From positions 62,001 to 126,000 of the forward strand of contig NZ_JAMB01000002.1 of assembly GCF_000521805.1 (NCBI RefSeq): a stretch of DNA of 64,000 nt, read 5' to 3'. The stretch is from Marinomonas ushuaiensis DSM 15871. Its GTDB lineage: Bacteria > Pseudomonadota > Gammaproteobacteria > Pseudomonadales > Marinomonadaceae. This document shows positions 9,064-16,979 of this stretch, piece by piece. The notes below the pieces were generated by a model. It was not told where the DNA came from and did not search any database. It saw only the letters and a program-made list of their open reading frames with translations. The position numbers and the translations under genes are program-made. How positions within the stretch are numbered: the stretch's first letter is position 1; every line of letters starts with the position of its first letter.

Positions 9064-10440
9064 TTACTTTCGTTCTTTTAGCGCACCAGCAGAGAAAGTA
9101 ACAAATTCTTCTGCACTGGTTGGATGAACCCCAACCGTTGCATCAAAATCGGCTTTCGTTGCCCCTGCTTTTAATGCGATGCCTAAGCCTTGGATGATCT
9201 CGCCAGAGTAGTCGCCTACCATGTGAGCACCAATGACTTTTTCATCCGCGTTGTTAACCAGCATCTTCATCAATGTTCTTGATGTTGCGCCGCTTAACGT
9301 ATGTTTCATCGCACGGAAGTCTGTTTGATACACACGGAAGTCGATACCGCGAGCTTCTGCTTCTTGCTCAGACAAACCGACTGTACCGATGGCTGGTTGG
9401 CTAAATACAGCCGTCGGGATGTTGTCGTAGTCAAAGTCGACTTCTTTTCCATCAAACCAATAATCGATCAACGCCATGGCTTCTTTAATCGCAACAGGCG
9501 TTAGCTGAATGTTATCAGTCACATCGCCTAAGGCGAACACGCTGTCGGCTGTGGTTTTGAAATTCTTATCGATTTTCACTGCGCCATTTTTACCGAATTC
9601 AACGCCTGCTTTATCAAGCTCTAACGAACCAACGTTTGGTACTCGACCTGTAGCATACAAGATCAAACCAAAGCGTTCAGAAGTGCCGTCTTTAAAGTGA
9701 ACCATGCGTTCGCTTGCTTGATCTTCTGGATCAACCAATTCGATGCGATCCACACCCGTATTCAAACGAACGTCGATGCCTGATTTTTTATATTCTTCAC
9801 TGGCAAAGGCACGGACATCTTCATCAAAGCCACGTAGTAATTGATCACCACGATAAGCAAGCGATGTATCCACACTTAAACCATTTAAGATACCAGCAAA
9901 CTCAACGGCAATGTAACCACCGCCAACGACCAAGGCTTTGCTAGGTAACGAGTCTAGATAGAACATTTCATTAGAGCTAACCACCAAATCACTGCCCTGA
10001 AATTCAGGAATGAAAGGTTTTGCCCCCACTGCAATTAAAATACGTTCTGCTGTGTAGGTTTTGCCATTTACCATAACGGTATGAGCATCAACAAAGCTCG
10101 CGAAACCAGAAATAACTTCAACGCCTGCATTACCCAGCATATTGCCGTAAATGCCGTTTAGACGTTCGATTTCTTTTGTTTTGTTGTCTCTTAATACTGA
10201 CCAATCAAACTTTGTTCCTTCGTTTGTCCAACCAAATCCTGCTGCTTCGCCAAAGCCATGACCATATTCAGAGGCGTAGACAAACAATTTTTTAGGTACG
10301 CAACCAATGTTGACACAGGTACCACCTAACGCGCTGCCTTCAGCAACCGCCACTTTATACCCTTTAGATGCCGCAACACGGCTAGCACGCACGCCGCCAG
10401 AACCTGCACCAATAACAAATAAATCGTACTGATAAGCCAT
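9064..10440 (-). CDS. gor: glutathione-disulfide reductase
   Basis: FAD- and NADPH-dependent reduction of glutathione disulfide in the cytoplasm. The protein has 458 residues (about 450 in E. coli). It begins with the FAD Rossmann motif GAGSGGVRASR, followed by the redox pair GGTCVNIGCVPKK. The NADPH fold is marked by VVGGGYIAVEFAG, the second FAD contact by ALGDVT, and the dimer-interface catalytic His by VHPTSAEEF. The start was set at the ATG at 10440 because GGAGAG lies just before it. An in-frame ATG at 10452 would place this site inside the coding sequence. It is divergent from xthA with its own promoter, and lies beside a sulfur transporter and a candidate persulfide-responsive regulator. 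Confidence 0.95.
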   Translation of the reverse strand: MAYQYDLFVIGAGSGGVRASRVAASKGYKVAVAEGSALGGTCVNIGCVPKKLFVYASEYGHGFGEAAGFGWTNEGTKFDWSVLRDNKTKEIERLNGIYGNMLGNAGVEVISGFASFVDAHTVMVNGKTYTAERILIAVGAKPFIPEFQGSDLVVSSNEMFYLDSLPSKALVVGGGYIAVEFAGILNGLSVDTSLAYRGDQLLRGFDEDVRAFASEEYKKSGIDVRLNTGVDRIELVDPEDQASERMVHFKDGTSERFGLILYATGRVPNVGSLELDKAGVEFGKNGAVKIDKNFKTTADSVFALGDVTDNIQLTPVAIKEAMALIDYWFDGKEVDFDYDNIPTAVFSQPAIGTVGLSEQEAEARGIDFRVYQTDFRAMKHTLSGATSRTLMKMLVNNADEKVIGAHMVGDYSGEIIQGLGIALKAGATKADFDATVGVHPTSAEEFVTFSAGALKERK

Positions 10441-10479
10441 TAAGCTCTCCAATGTATGTTCATTAAAAATTATCCCTTG

Positions 10480-10508
10480 AGTGTAACAGGGCTTTTTAAA
10501 AATGCTAA
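10480..10508 (-). promoter_or_regulatory. candidate sigma-70 promoter of gor
   Basis: On the minus strand, TTAGCA and TACACT (each 4 of 6 to consensus) are separated by 17 bases. The site is 40 bases upstream of the gor start codon. Confidence 0.5.
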
Positions 10509-10623
10509 AAATTATGAATAAATTAGCGTGATAAAAAAAACTAACTCATTCTAACGGGTTAAGCGCTTTATGAGTTTGTAACATCTAGGTATGATTAAGG
10601 AAATTAAACGTGGAATGATTCTC

Positions 10624-11436
10624 ATGAAGTTTGTATCTTTTAACATTAATGGTTTACGTGCTCGACCACACCAAATAGAAGCATTAGTAGAAAAACACTC
10701 ACCAGATGTCATTGGCTTACAAGAAATCAAAGTACATGATGACGCATTCCCTCATGAAATTCCTGAATCTGTTGGTTATCACGCTTATTACTACGGTCAG
10801 AAATCTCACTATGGGGTGGCTATCTTTAGCAAGCAAGAAGCGACAAAAGTAGAATATGGCTTTCCAGGCGATGACGAAGATGCTCAACGTCGTATGATTA
10901 TTGCAACTTTTGATACGCCTCAAGGTCCTATCAAGGTATTGAACGGTTATTTCCCTCAAGGTGAAAGCCGTGACCATGAAACAAAGTTTCCTGCTAAACG
11001 TAAGTTTTACGCGGATTTAATGGATTACCTTGCGTCTCATTCTCCTGATGAAAAAATCATTGTCATGGGTGATATTAATATCTCCCCTACAGATTTAGAT
11101 ATTGGTATTGGTGAACCTAATGCCAAACGTTGGTTGAAAACCGGTAAATGCAGTTTCTTACCAGAAGAAAGAGAATGGCTTAGCACCCTTGTGAATTGGG
11201 GCTTAACTGATACTTATCGTTCACTGAACCCAACAAAGAACGATCGTTTCAGTTGGTTTGATTATCGCTCAAAAGGCTTTGACGATACGCCTAAACGCGG
11301 CCTTAGAATCGATGTTATTATGTCTTCCAATGGCTTAACACCTTATTTAAAAGATTCCGACGTTGATTATGATTTACGCGCCTTAGAAAAGCCGTCAGAT
11401 CACGCACCGATATGGACGAGCTTCGAGCTAGATTAG
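10624..11436 (+). CDS. xthA: exodeoxyribonuclease III
   Basis: Major AP endonuclease and 3'-phosphodiesterase of base excision repair, also a 3'-5' exonuclease on duplex DNA. The protein has 270 residues (268 in E. coli) in the EEP fold. Visible catalytic motifs are the N-terminal [19 protein letters not shown] (metal-binding Glu), [12 protein letters not shown] (active-site Asp/Asn) and the final SDHAPIW (catalytic His). Upstream in-frame starts at 10591 and 10615 exist. The ATG at 10624 gives the standard family N terminus [17 protein letters not shown] and has GGA 9 bases before it. Divergent from gor. Confidence 0.95.
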   Translation: MKFVSFNINGLRARPHQIEALVEKHSPDVIGLQEIKVHDDAFPHEIPESVGYHAYYYGQKSHYGVAIFSKQEATKVEYGFPGDDEDAQRRMIIATFDTPQGPIKVLNGYFPQGESRDHETKFPAKRKFYADLMDYLASHSPDEKIIVMGDINISPTDLDIGIGEPNAKRWLKTGKCSFLPEEREWLSTLVNWGLTDTYRSLNPTKNDRFSWFDYRSKGFDDTPKRGLRIDVIMSSNGLTPYLKDSDVDYDLRALEKPSDHAPIWTSFELD

Positions 11437-11455
11437 AAGAAAACCATATACCGAA

Positions 11456-11485
11456 TTGATCAAATAACGTACAAAACAATATAAT
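11456..11485 (+). promoter_or_regulatory. candidate sigma-70 promoter of the BigR-like gene
   Basis: TTGATC and a perfect TATAAT are separated by 18 bases. Transcription would begin near 11492, giving a leader of about 135 bases that contains the palindrome at 11531-11561. Confidence 0.6.
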
Positions 11486-11530
11486 GGCCGTACTATATGA
11501 TAAGAACTACTATTATTTATAACTACCCCC

Positions 11531-11561
11531 AAATTTATCCACAGACAATGTGGATAAATTT
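11531..11561. promoter_or_regulatory. perfect palindrome of two DnaA boxes
   Basis: Two 13-base arms, AAATTTATCCACA and its exact complement, surround GACAA. Each arm contains the full DnaA-box consensus TTATCCACA, facing each other. It lies between xthA and the ArsR-type gene, downstream of the predicted promoter and 66 bases before the start codon. It might bind DnaA or the repressor, or act as an RNA hairpin ending xthA transcripts. Only the symmetry and the consensus match are observed. Confidence 0.75.
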
Positions 11562-11627
11562 ATTTTGTGCCAGCAGTTCAGATAAATTCAAGTATTTAAC
11601 TTATAAAAATGAAGATGAGAAAGATCA

Positions 11628-11942
11628 ATGAATGACAAAGCGCTCACGATGGAAGATATGCTAAAACAATCCTCTCTCGCAGCGACGTTTTTAAAAGCTT
11701 TAAGCAATGAAAACCGCCTGATGATTTTATGTTATTTACTAGATAAGGAACTCTCTGTAACGGCATTAAATGAAAAACTGCCATTAAGTCAGTCGGCACT
11801 TTCTCAACATCTTGCTTTATTAAGAAAAGATGGCTTAGTAAAAACAAGACGTGAATCTCAAACCATTTTTTATAGTTTAGGCGATGCACGAGTAAAAACG
11901 TTAATTCAAACCCTACATAGTTTATTTTGCCAGAGTTTGTAA
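11628..11942 (+). CDS. ArsR-family repressor, BigR/HlyU/SqrR-like (candidate persulfide sensor)
   Basis: Small winged-helix dimeric repressor of 104 residues. The recognition helix is around LSQSALSQHLALLRKDGLV and the wing is TRRESQTIFYSL. It has exactly two cysteines, C35 in the helix LMILCYLL and C101 in SLFCQSL near the C terminus. Their spacing of 66 residues equals that of the redox-active pair in BigR (C42/C108) and HlyU, which form a di- or tetrasulfide to release DNA. A role as a sulfide or persulfide sensor is therefore likely. It lacks the CxC metal site of ArsR and SmtB. No target gene sits directly next to it, and it ends in its own terminator. Confidence 0.85.
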   Translation: MNDKALTMEDMLKQSSLAATFLKALSNENRLMILCYLLDKELSVTALNEKLPLSQSALSQHLALLRKDGLVKTRRESQTIFYSLGDARVKTLIQTLHSLFCQSL

Positions 11943-11954
11943 GCTTTTTAATTG

Positions 11955-12003
11955 AAAGACCGTTGCCTTTCTAGTTTCCATAGCAAAAGCAACGGTCTTT
12001 TTT
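11955..12003 (+). terminator. intrinsic terminator after the BigR-like gene
   Basis: The 12-bp stem AAAGACCGTTGC/GCAACGGTCTTT has a 22-base loop and is followed by six T (counting the stem end). It lies between convergent genes. Confidence 0.88.
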
Positions 12004-12015
12004 GTTTTAAAAAGA

Positions 12016-12858
12016 CTAATAATTTTGATTGCGCAGCCGTACAAAACTCGCAAATCTAGGCACCCCACGCGCTGTAAAACCATGGTATTTATAAGTGACA
12101 TAGTCTCCTACTTTAGGTGGAGATCGTCGCTCTTCATCGGAAAATCCACTGCCAATTTTAAAACGTAAACCAGATGGCATTTCCACCAACATCGACCCCA
12201 TCATGCCATCGAACTTCCCTGCTCCGTTTAAAATTTCTATCACTTTAGCCTCAGCATCCATATGAGGTTTAAGTTTTAGCAAGTTATCTGTTCGGCCGCT
12301 TTCAAACAATGCCGACTTACGATGCAACATTAACCCCTCAGCACCTCTTTGAACGTACTCATCTAACAATTGATGTAACGCTTTATTATTGGCAACCGTA
12401 AATTGTTTAATGGGAATAACGTATGGTAGATTCATTTCATAGGCAATTTGAGTATAGCGTTGAGAGCGTTCTTCAAACCGCATGGTTTTTTCTTTATCAG
12501 GCGCATCAAATATCATGTAATGAATTTTTCGCCACTCACTGTCAATTGGCTTACTTTTTCTCACCGTTGACATAATAAATTCAAAATCATGACGCTTAGA
12601 CCAAAGCTCGCCATCAAGCCATACATTCGGCCATTTATCTGTAAACCATGCTGGTGCATGAATTGAATTACCTTGTCGAGTTATCAGCTGCTCTCCCGTC
12701 CAAATAGCACGAACACCATCATACTTCTCACTTATTAAGTAATCTTCAGCGTGAACGTCATCAGAAAAGCTTGTAGCCAATTGCACATCAACTTGTGCGA
12801 GAAGAAATACAGGGAATTGTAATAAGCCGATAAACAGCCATTTTTTAAGATAGGTCAT
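12016..12858 (-). CDS. periplasmic ATP-dependent DNA ligase (LigE type)
   Basis: Minimal ATP-dependent DNA ligase of 280 residues with an N-terminal signal peptide (hydrophobic core LFIGLLQFPVFLLA, residues about 7-20), so it should be exported. Ligase motifs follow in order: motif I EKYDGVRA with the adenylated lysine (about residue 45), motif III LDGELW, motif IV EGLMLH, motif V LKLKP, then a compact OB domain (GDYVTYKYHG). There is no BRCT, zinc-finger or N-terminal DNA-binding domain. LigE enzymes are thought to seal nicks in extracellular or incoming DNA, linking them to competence or biofilm. AAAGGAG precedes the ATG. It stands alone; no competence genes are adjacent. Confidence 0.9.
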   Translation of the reverse strand: MTYLKKWLFIGLLQFPVFLLAQVDVQLATSFSDDVHAEDYLISEKYDGVRAIWTGEQLITRQGNSIHAPAWFTDKWPNVWLDGELWSKRHDFEFIMSTVRKSKPIDSEWRKIHYMIFDAPDKEKTMRFEERSQRYTQIAYEMNLPYVIPIKQFTVANNKALHQLLDEYVQRGAEGLMLHRKSALFESGRTDNLLKLKPHMDAEAKVIEILNGAGKFDGMMGSMLVEMPSGLRFKIGSGFSDEERRSPPKVGDYVTYKYHGFTARGVPRFASFVRLRNQNY

Positions 12859-12960
12859 GATTCACTCCTTTAATCATAAAAGTGCTATCCGTAGCACCCG
12901 ATTACGCTAAACCATTTTATATCAGGAATCAAATTCAAGAAGTGAATTGATGTACAAATG

Positions 12961-12997
12961 AAAAAGCTCATACTTATCAATAAGTATGAGCTTTTTT
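12961..12997. terminator. symmetrical terminator after htpG
   Basis: A near-perfect 17-bp stem, AAAAAGCTCATACTTAT and its complement, has a 2-base loop and T-runs on both strands. It mainly serves htpG on the minus strand. Confidence 0.88.
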
Positions 12998-13018
12998 ATC
13001 AAAAATAACCCAGAGGGA

Positions 13019-14947
13019 TTATTTACTTAATTGAACAATTAACTTATTCATACGGCTAACGAAGGTTGCTGGGTCTTCTAGCTGACCACCTTCAGACAAG
13101 GTCGCTTGTTCAAACAACAACCAAGCCATATCGGCAAAACGCTCTTCATCAGATTCGTCATTCATTTTAGCCACAATTGGGTGATCTGGGTTCACCTCAA
13201 GAGACGGCTTAGAATCAGGCAACTGCTGTCCAGCTTGTTCAAGCAGACGACGCATTTGTAAGCCCATGTCATTTTCACCAACCACCAAACATGCTGGAGA
13301 GTTAGTCAAACGATTGGTTGAGTTTACGCTTGCCACTTTCTCTGACAATACTGTTTTCATGCGATCAAGCAATGGTTTGATTTGCTCGGCTTTTTCTTCT
13401 TTCTCTTTTTTCTCTTCTTCGTTTTCTTGATCGGTTAGATCGAGTTTGCCTTTTGTAACATCTTGGAAAGATTTGCCGTCAAACTCTTGCAGAGAAGACA
13501 TCATCCATTCATCAATACGATCACTTAGCAATAAAACCTCATAACCTTTCTTACGAAGAATTTCTAGATGCGGGCTGTTTTTCGCCGTGTTGTGGCTTTC
13601 CGCATAGATGTAGTAAATCTTATCTTGACCTTCGCTCATGCGTTCAATGTATTGAGCCAAAGACACTGTTTGCTCTACCGCATCAGTATTTGTTGTACTG
13701 AAACGCAATAGTGCTGCAATTTTGTCTTTGTTGCCCATGTCATCAGCTGGACCTTCTTTGATAACATTACCAAACTGATCCCAGAATTTCTGGTAACTTT
13801 CTGGTTCGTTCTTCGCCATTTTACTCAACATATCCAAGACACGTTTCGTCAATGCAGAACGCATAGAATCAACAGCGTGGTCATTTTGCAGAATTTCACG
13901 AGAAACATTCAAAGACAAATCGTTTGAATCTACGACCCCTTTCACGAAACGCATGTAAGGCGGTAAAAAAGCTTCTGCTTGATCCATGATAAAGACACGC
14001 TGAACATACAATTTTAGACCGCGTTGCATTTCACGGTTCCAAAGATCATAAGGTGCGACAGACGGAATATAAAGCAAGCTAGCGTATTCTAATTTACCTT
14101 CTACTTTGTTGTGTGACCACTTCAAAGGCTCCTGGTAATCATGGGAAATGTGCTTATAGAATTCTTGATATTCTTCGTCAGTCACTTCATTACGAGGACG
14201 AGTCCAAAGCGCTTTTGCAGAGTTAACGGGTTCAAACTCTGGCGCTTTATTTTCATCAACTGGCTTAGGATTGCCCTCTTCGTCCATTTCTGGGTAAACC
14301 GGCTTTTCCATTTCAACAGGAATAGAAATGTGATCTGAGTATTTCGTTACCAAACTGCGTAGACGGAAGTTATCGGCGAATTCGCTTTCATCTGATTTTA
14401 GGTGCAATGTAATACGAGAACCACGAGTCGCTTTGTCGATGTTTTCAATAGTGAATTCACCAGAACCATCGGACACCCAACGAACCGCTTCATTTTCAGC
14501 GGAACCTGCGCGACGAGTTTCAACCGTAACTTTATCGGCAACGATAAAAGCAGAATAGAAACCCACACCGAACTGACCAATCAATTGGCTGTCTTTTTTC
14601 TGGTCGCCACTTAGCTGCTCTAGAAAAGAAGACGTACCAGATTTGGCAATCGTACCTAAATTGGTGATCGCTTCTTCACGAGACATACCCACACCATTAT
14701 CGTCGATAATGACGGTATTTGTTTCTTTATCAAATTCAATGCGAACGCGTAGATTTGGATCTTCAGAGAGAAGGTCTGCGTTAGCGACAGACTCAAAGCG
14801 AAGCTTGTCTACTGCGTCAGATGCATTAGAAATAAGCTCTCTTAGAAAGATTTCTTTGTTTGAGTACAAAGAATGGATCATCAAATGAAGTAGTTGTTTA
14901 ACTTCTGTTTGGAATCCTAACGTTTCTTTTTGAGTATCAGTTGCCAT
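13019..14947 (-). CDS. htpG: chaperone protein HtpG (Hsp90)
   Basis: Cytosolic ATP-dependent Hsp90 chaperone of 642 residues. The GHKL ATPase domain is clear: the [18 protein letters not shown] elements appear as [25 protein letters not shown] and [11 protein letters not shown]. The middle domain contains [10 protein letters not shown] with the catalytic arginine. A charged Glu/Lys-rich segment ([13 protein letters not shown]) precedes the C-terminal dimerisation domain. The start is the ATG at 14947, with AGGAG 11 bases upstream. The frame stays open upstream to 15064, but those residues do not resemble Hsp90 and cover the structured leader. That leader has two hairpins. Confidence 0.96.
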   Translation of the reverse strand: MATDTQKETLGFQTEVKQLLHLMIHSLYSNKEIFLRELISNASDAVDKLRFESVANADLLSEDPNLRVRIEFDKETNTVIIDDNGVGMSREEAITNLGTIAKSGTSSFLEQLSGDQKKDSQLIGQFGVGFYSAFIVADKVTVETRRAGSAENEAVRWVSDGSGEFTIENIDKATRGSRITLHLKSDESEFADNFRLRSLVTKYSDHISIPVEMEKPVYPEMDEEGNPKPVDENKAPEFEPVNSAKALWTRPRNEVTDEEYQEFYKHISHDYQEPLKWSHNKVEGKLEYASLLYIPSVAPYDLWNREMQRGLKLYVQRVFIMDQAEAFLPPYMRFVKGVVDSNDLSLNVSREILQNDHAVDSMRSALTKRVLDMLSKMAKNEPESYQKFWDQFGNVIKEGPADDMGNKDKIAALLRFSTTNTDAVEQTVSLAQYIERMSEGQDKIYYIYAESHNTAKNSPHLEILRKKGYEVLLLSDRIDEWMMSSLQEFDGKSFQDVTKGKLDLTDQENEEEKKEKEEKAEQIKPLLDRMKTVLSEKVASVNSTNRLTNSPACLVVGENDMGLQMRRLLEQAGQQLPDSKPSLEVNPDHPIVAKMNDESDEERFADMAWLLFEQATLSEGGQLEDPATFVSRMNKLIVQLSK

Positions 14948-14974
14948 GTTATAGCTTGCTCCTATTTGAATGAA

Positions 14975-14995
14975 CCTTTGAACCAAGTCCAAAGG
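14975..14995 (-). promoter_or_regulatory. proximal hairpin in the htpG leader
   Basis: On the minus strand, CCTTTGGA and TTCAAAGG (one G-U pair) enclose CTTGG. It ends 27 bases before the htpG start codon and precedes the ribosome-binding site. Confidence 0.5.
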
Positions 14996-15027
14996 CGTAT
15001 TTCTTTTCACTTGTGCAACATAGATAA

Positions 15028-15054
15028 AGCCTCTTGAAGCAATTTCAAGAGGCT
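15028..15054. promoter_or_regulatory. perfect inverted repeat upstream of htpG
   Basis: Arms AGCCTCTTGAA/TTCAAGAGGCT (11 bp, perfect) enclose five bases, 80 bases before htpG. Both strands contain CTTGAA, the core of the sigma-32 -35 element, but no CCCCAT-like -10 is seen at the right spacing. It could be a heat-shock operator, a leader hairpin or a weak terminator of the upstream operon. Confidence 0.55.
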
Positions 15055-15120
15055 GGTGAATCAAAAAAAGGAAAAAGTCACAATAAATCTATGGGTAATG
15101 AGAAAAACGCAGAAATATAA

Positions 15121-15822
15121 CTATTTTTTTCGGATTATCGTTAGACCATCACCAATCGGTAACAGAGATAATTCAACATCGAGATCTTGGTGAATGGTTT
15201 TATTTAACTCACGAACGATACAGGTGTCTTTATCCGTAAACGCCTCATCAGCAACATTCCCCCACCAGAGCGTATTGTCAATCACAATACAACCACCTGA
15301 CTGAAGCAGCTTCTTGCTTAAATGGTAATAAGCCAATAAATTTTGTTTGTCGGCATCGATAAAAATAAAATCAAAAGACCCTGCTTGGCTCTCAAGAAAA
15401 GTTTCCATAACAGGCAGAGCTTTATCGCAATAGGTTTGGACTCGATCTCTCACGCCCGCTTGATCTAAATAGCGTGTCGCGATATCCAACCACATTTGTT
15501 TTTTTTCAATGGCAACTAACGAAGCATTTTCTGACATTGCCATCGCCATCGATAACGTGCTGTAACCCGTAAAAACACCAACTTCGAGAAGTTTCTTAGG
15601 TGACTGAAGTTTAATTAGCAAAGCAAGTAATTGACCAACTTCTGGAGATAACTGCATTCGTGCCATATGATATTGAGCAGTTTCTCGACGCAATGCTTTT
15701 AATAAGTCAGTTTCACGAACAGACACGTTAACTAAGTATTGATATAGCCTGTCATCAACATTGACGGTTCGATTAACAGGCTTATCATCTTCGGGTAAAG
15801 GTTTAGGAAAATTAGGAAGCAT
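15121..15822 (-). CDS. class I SAM-dependent O-methyltransferase (family 3, CCoAOMT-like)
   Basis: Soluble methyltransferase of 233 residues, similar to caffeoyl-CoA/catechol-type O-methyltransferases. The SAM-binding motif I is LLEVGVFTGYSTLSMA and motif II is LVAIEKK. FDFIFIDADKQNLLAYY carries the metal-binding Asp and motif III, and GGCIVIDNTLWWG follows with the second metal-ligand pair. Bacterial relatives act on small catechols or are uncharacterised; the substrate here cannot be inferred. The gene overlaps the end of the DUF599 gene by 11 bases, so the two form an operon with coupled translation. Confidence 0.87.
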   Translation of the reverse strand: MLPNFPKPLPEDDKPVNRTVNVDDRLYQYLVNVSVRETDLLKALRRETAQYHMARMQLSPEVGQLLALLIKLQSPKKLLEVGVFTGYSTLSMAMAMSENASLVAIEKKQMWLDIATRYLDQAGVRDRVQTYCDKALPVMETFLESQAGSFDFIFIDADKQNLLAYYHLSKKLLQSGGCIVIDNTLWWGNVADEAFTDKDTCIVRELNKTIHQDLDVELSLLPIGDGLTIIRKK

Positions 15823-16543
15823 GAGATTTCATAATGAGTCCACGGCTCAATGTTTTGAAGGTTTTCGAACGAAACTCCCGGCGATATAAAACAGCGACAA
15901 CCATAAAGCTCGCCGCCATACAAAAATAAGGGCCAAGAAACCAACCACAAAATGCCATCGCAAAATAATACGCTCGCAAACCATAATTAAACTGGTTCGC
16001 AGCCAAGCTGCAAATTTGCGCCATGTGATTCGCATACATTTCTCGCTCACTGTCTTCTATGCCTCGCTCGGTCGCCAAAGGCGCACTACCGACCAATACT
16101 GAACAAAAGTTGTATTGTCGAACTGACCAAGTGAAGGTAAAAAATGCATAAGCAAAAATAACAACCAATACGATAATTTTTAATTCCCACTCTTGCTGAC
16201 TCATTGGCGCTAGAAGGTAAAAATCAGACAGAATACCTAGAGCTTTCTCAGAGTAATTAAAAGCGGTAAAAAGCCCTGCAATAATCAGCAAACTACTCGA
16301 TGCAAAGAACAAGCTACTTCGTTCTAAATTCGCCATCACAGAAGCATCGGCAATTCGATTATCTCGGCGCAATAAACGAGACATCCACGCCAATCTAAAC
16401 TGATGTAACACGCTAACTAAACAAGGTCGACGACGAGAATTGTATTGTGCATAGGCAGCATACCCCCACCAACATGTAAAAAAGACAAAAAGAGTAGTTA
16501 GATCCAACGTATTAAACAACAAAGAAACCGAACGACTTTCCAT
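15812..16543 (-). CDS. DUF599 integral membrane protein
   Basis: Inner-membrane protein of 243 residues with about four strongly hydrophobic helices, at about 12-30, 78-95, 120-140 and 190-225. The spacing and the motifs FFTCWWGYAAYA and LAANQFNYGLRAYYFA match DUF599. The function of this family is unknown. It is the first gene of a two-gene operon with the O-methyltransferase, whose start lies inside its last codons. GAG lies 8 bases before the ATG. The start is about 180 bases from the oppositely oriented tRNA-Leu gene. Confidence 0.82.
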   Translation of the reverse strand: MESRSVSLLFNTLDLTTLFVFFTCWWGYAAYAQYNSRRRPCLVSVLHQFRLAWMSRLLRRDNRIADASVMANLERSSLFFASSSLLIIAGLFTAFNYSEKALGILSDFYLLAPMSQQEWELKIIVLVVIFAYAFFTFTWSVRQYNFCSVLVGSAPLATERGIEDSEREMYANHMAQICSLAANQFNYGLRAYYFAMAFCGWFLGPYFCMAASFMVVAVLYRREFRSKTFKTLSRGLIMKSHAS

Positions 16544-16677
16544 AATTTAACTCTGCATTAGTAACAGTTTATGAAGCCTTCATTAAATCATTTTTGTTTT
16601 TATATGTCCCTGATTACTCTTATAAAACTCTCATTCAATTAAGAAAAGAGATAATCTAGACTCGTAACAAAAAAGAC

Positions 16678-16705
16678 TTGCATAGACGCCAAATATCGGT
16701 AATAT
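16678..16705 (+). promoter_or_regulatory. candidate promoter of tRNA-Leu
   Basis: TTGCAT and TAATAT with a 16-base spacer end 21 bases before the tRNA. A GC-containing segment suitable as a stringent discriminator follows. Confidence 0.5.
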
Positions 16706-16726
16706 TCCGGCTCGTCAACACGACAT

Positions 16727-16811
16727 GCGGATGTGGTGGAATTGGTAGACACGCTGGATTTAGGTTCCAGTGCTTCACGGCGTGAGAGTTCGAGTCTCTC
16801 CATCCGCACCA
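16727..16811 (+). tRNA. tRNA-Leu (anticodon UAG)
   Basis: An 85-base class II tRNA. The acceptor stem GCGGATG pairs with CATCCGC, and CCA is encoded. The D-arm has the GG of AATTGGTAGACAC. The anticodon stem CTGGA/TCCAG encloses the loop TTTAGGT, giving anticodon TAG (reads CUN, chiefly CUA). A long variable arm and the T-loop GTTCGAGTC follow. A run of six T begins right after the CCA end and may end transcription. Confidence 0.97.
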
Positions 16812-16914
16812 TTTTTTATTAGCACCTTTATTACCCTTCACTATTCATCTTTTGCATTCATGTTCTAAAACTTTCTATTAAGCCTTTTAGCAAACTCTCT
16901 TTATCCCTAAATAG

Positions 16915-16946
16915 AAAAAACCGAATCTATTTCTAAATTCGGCTTT
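16915..16946 (-). terminator. intrinsic terminator after pyrC
   Basis: On the minus strand, CCGAAT/ATTCGG with flanking A-U pairs is followed by six T. It lies about 34 bases past the pyrC stop codon. Confidence 0.82.
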
Positions 16947-16979
16947 TAACGTACTTTTCATTCAAAAATCAGTGAATCT

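Noticed and set aside
11531-11561. Chromosome replication origin because of DnaA boxes
   Set aside because: Only two boxes, no AT-rich unwinding region with further boxes, and no dnaA, dnaN, gidA or parAB nearby.
15028-15054. CIRCE heat-shock operator before htpG
   Set aside because: The arms AGCCTCTTGAA do not match TTAGCACTC and the spacer is 5 rather than 9 bases.
16656-16841. Minus-strand reading frame of 61 codons
   Set aside because: It is the antisense of tRNA-Leu, a well-known source of false small proteins.
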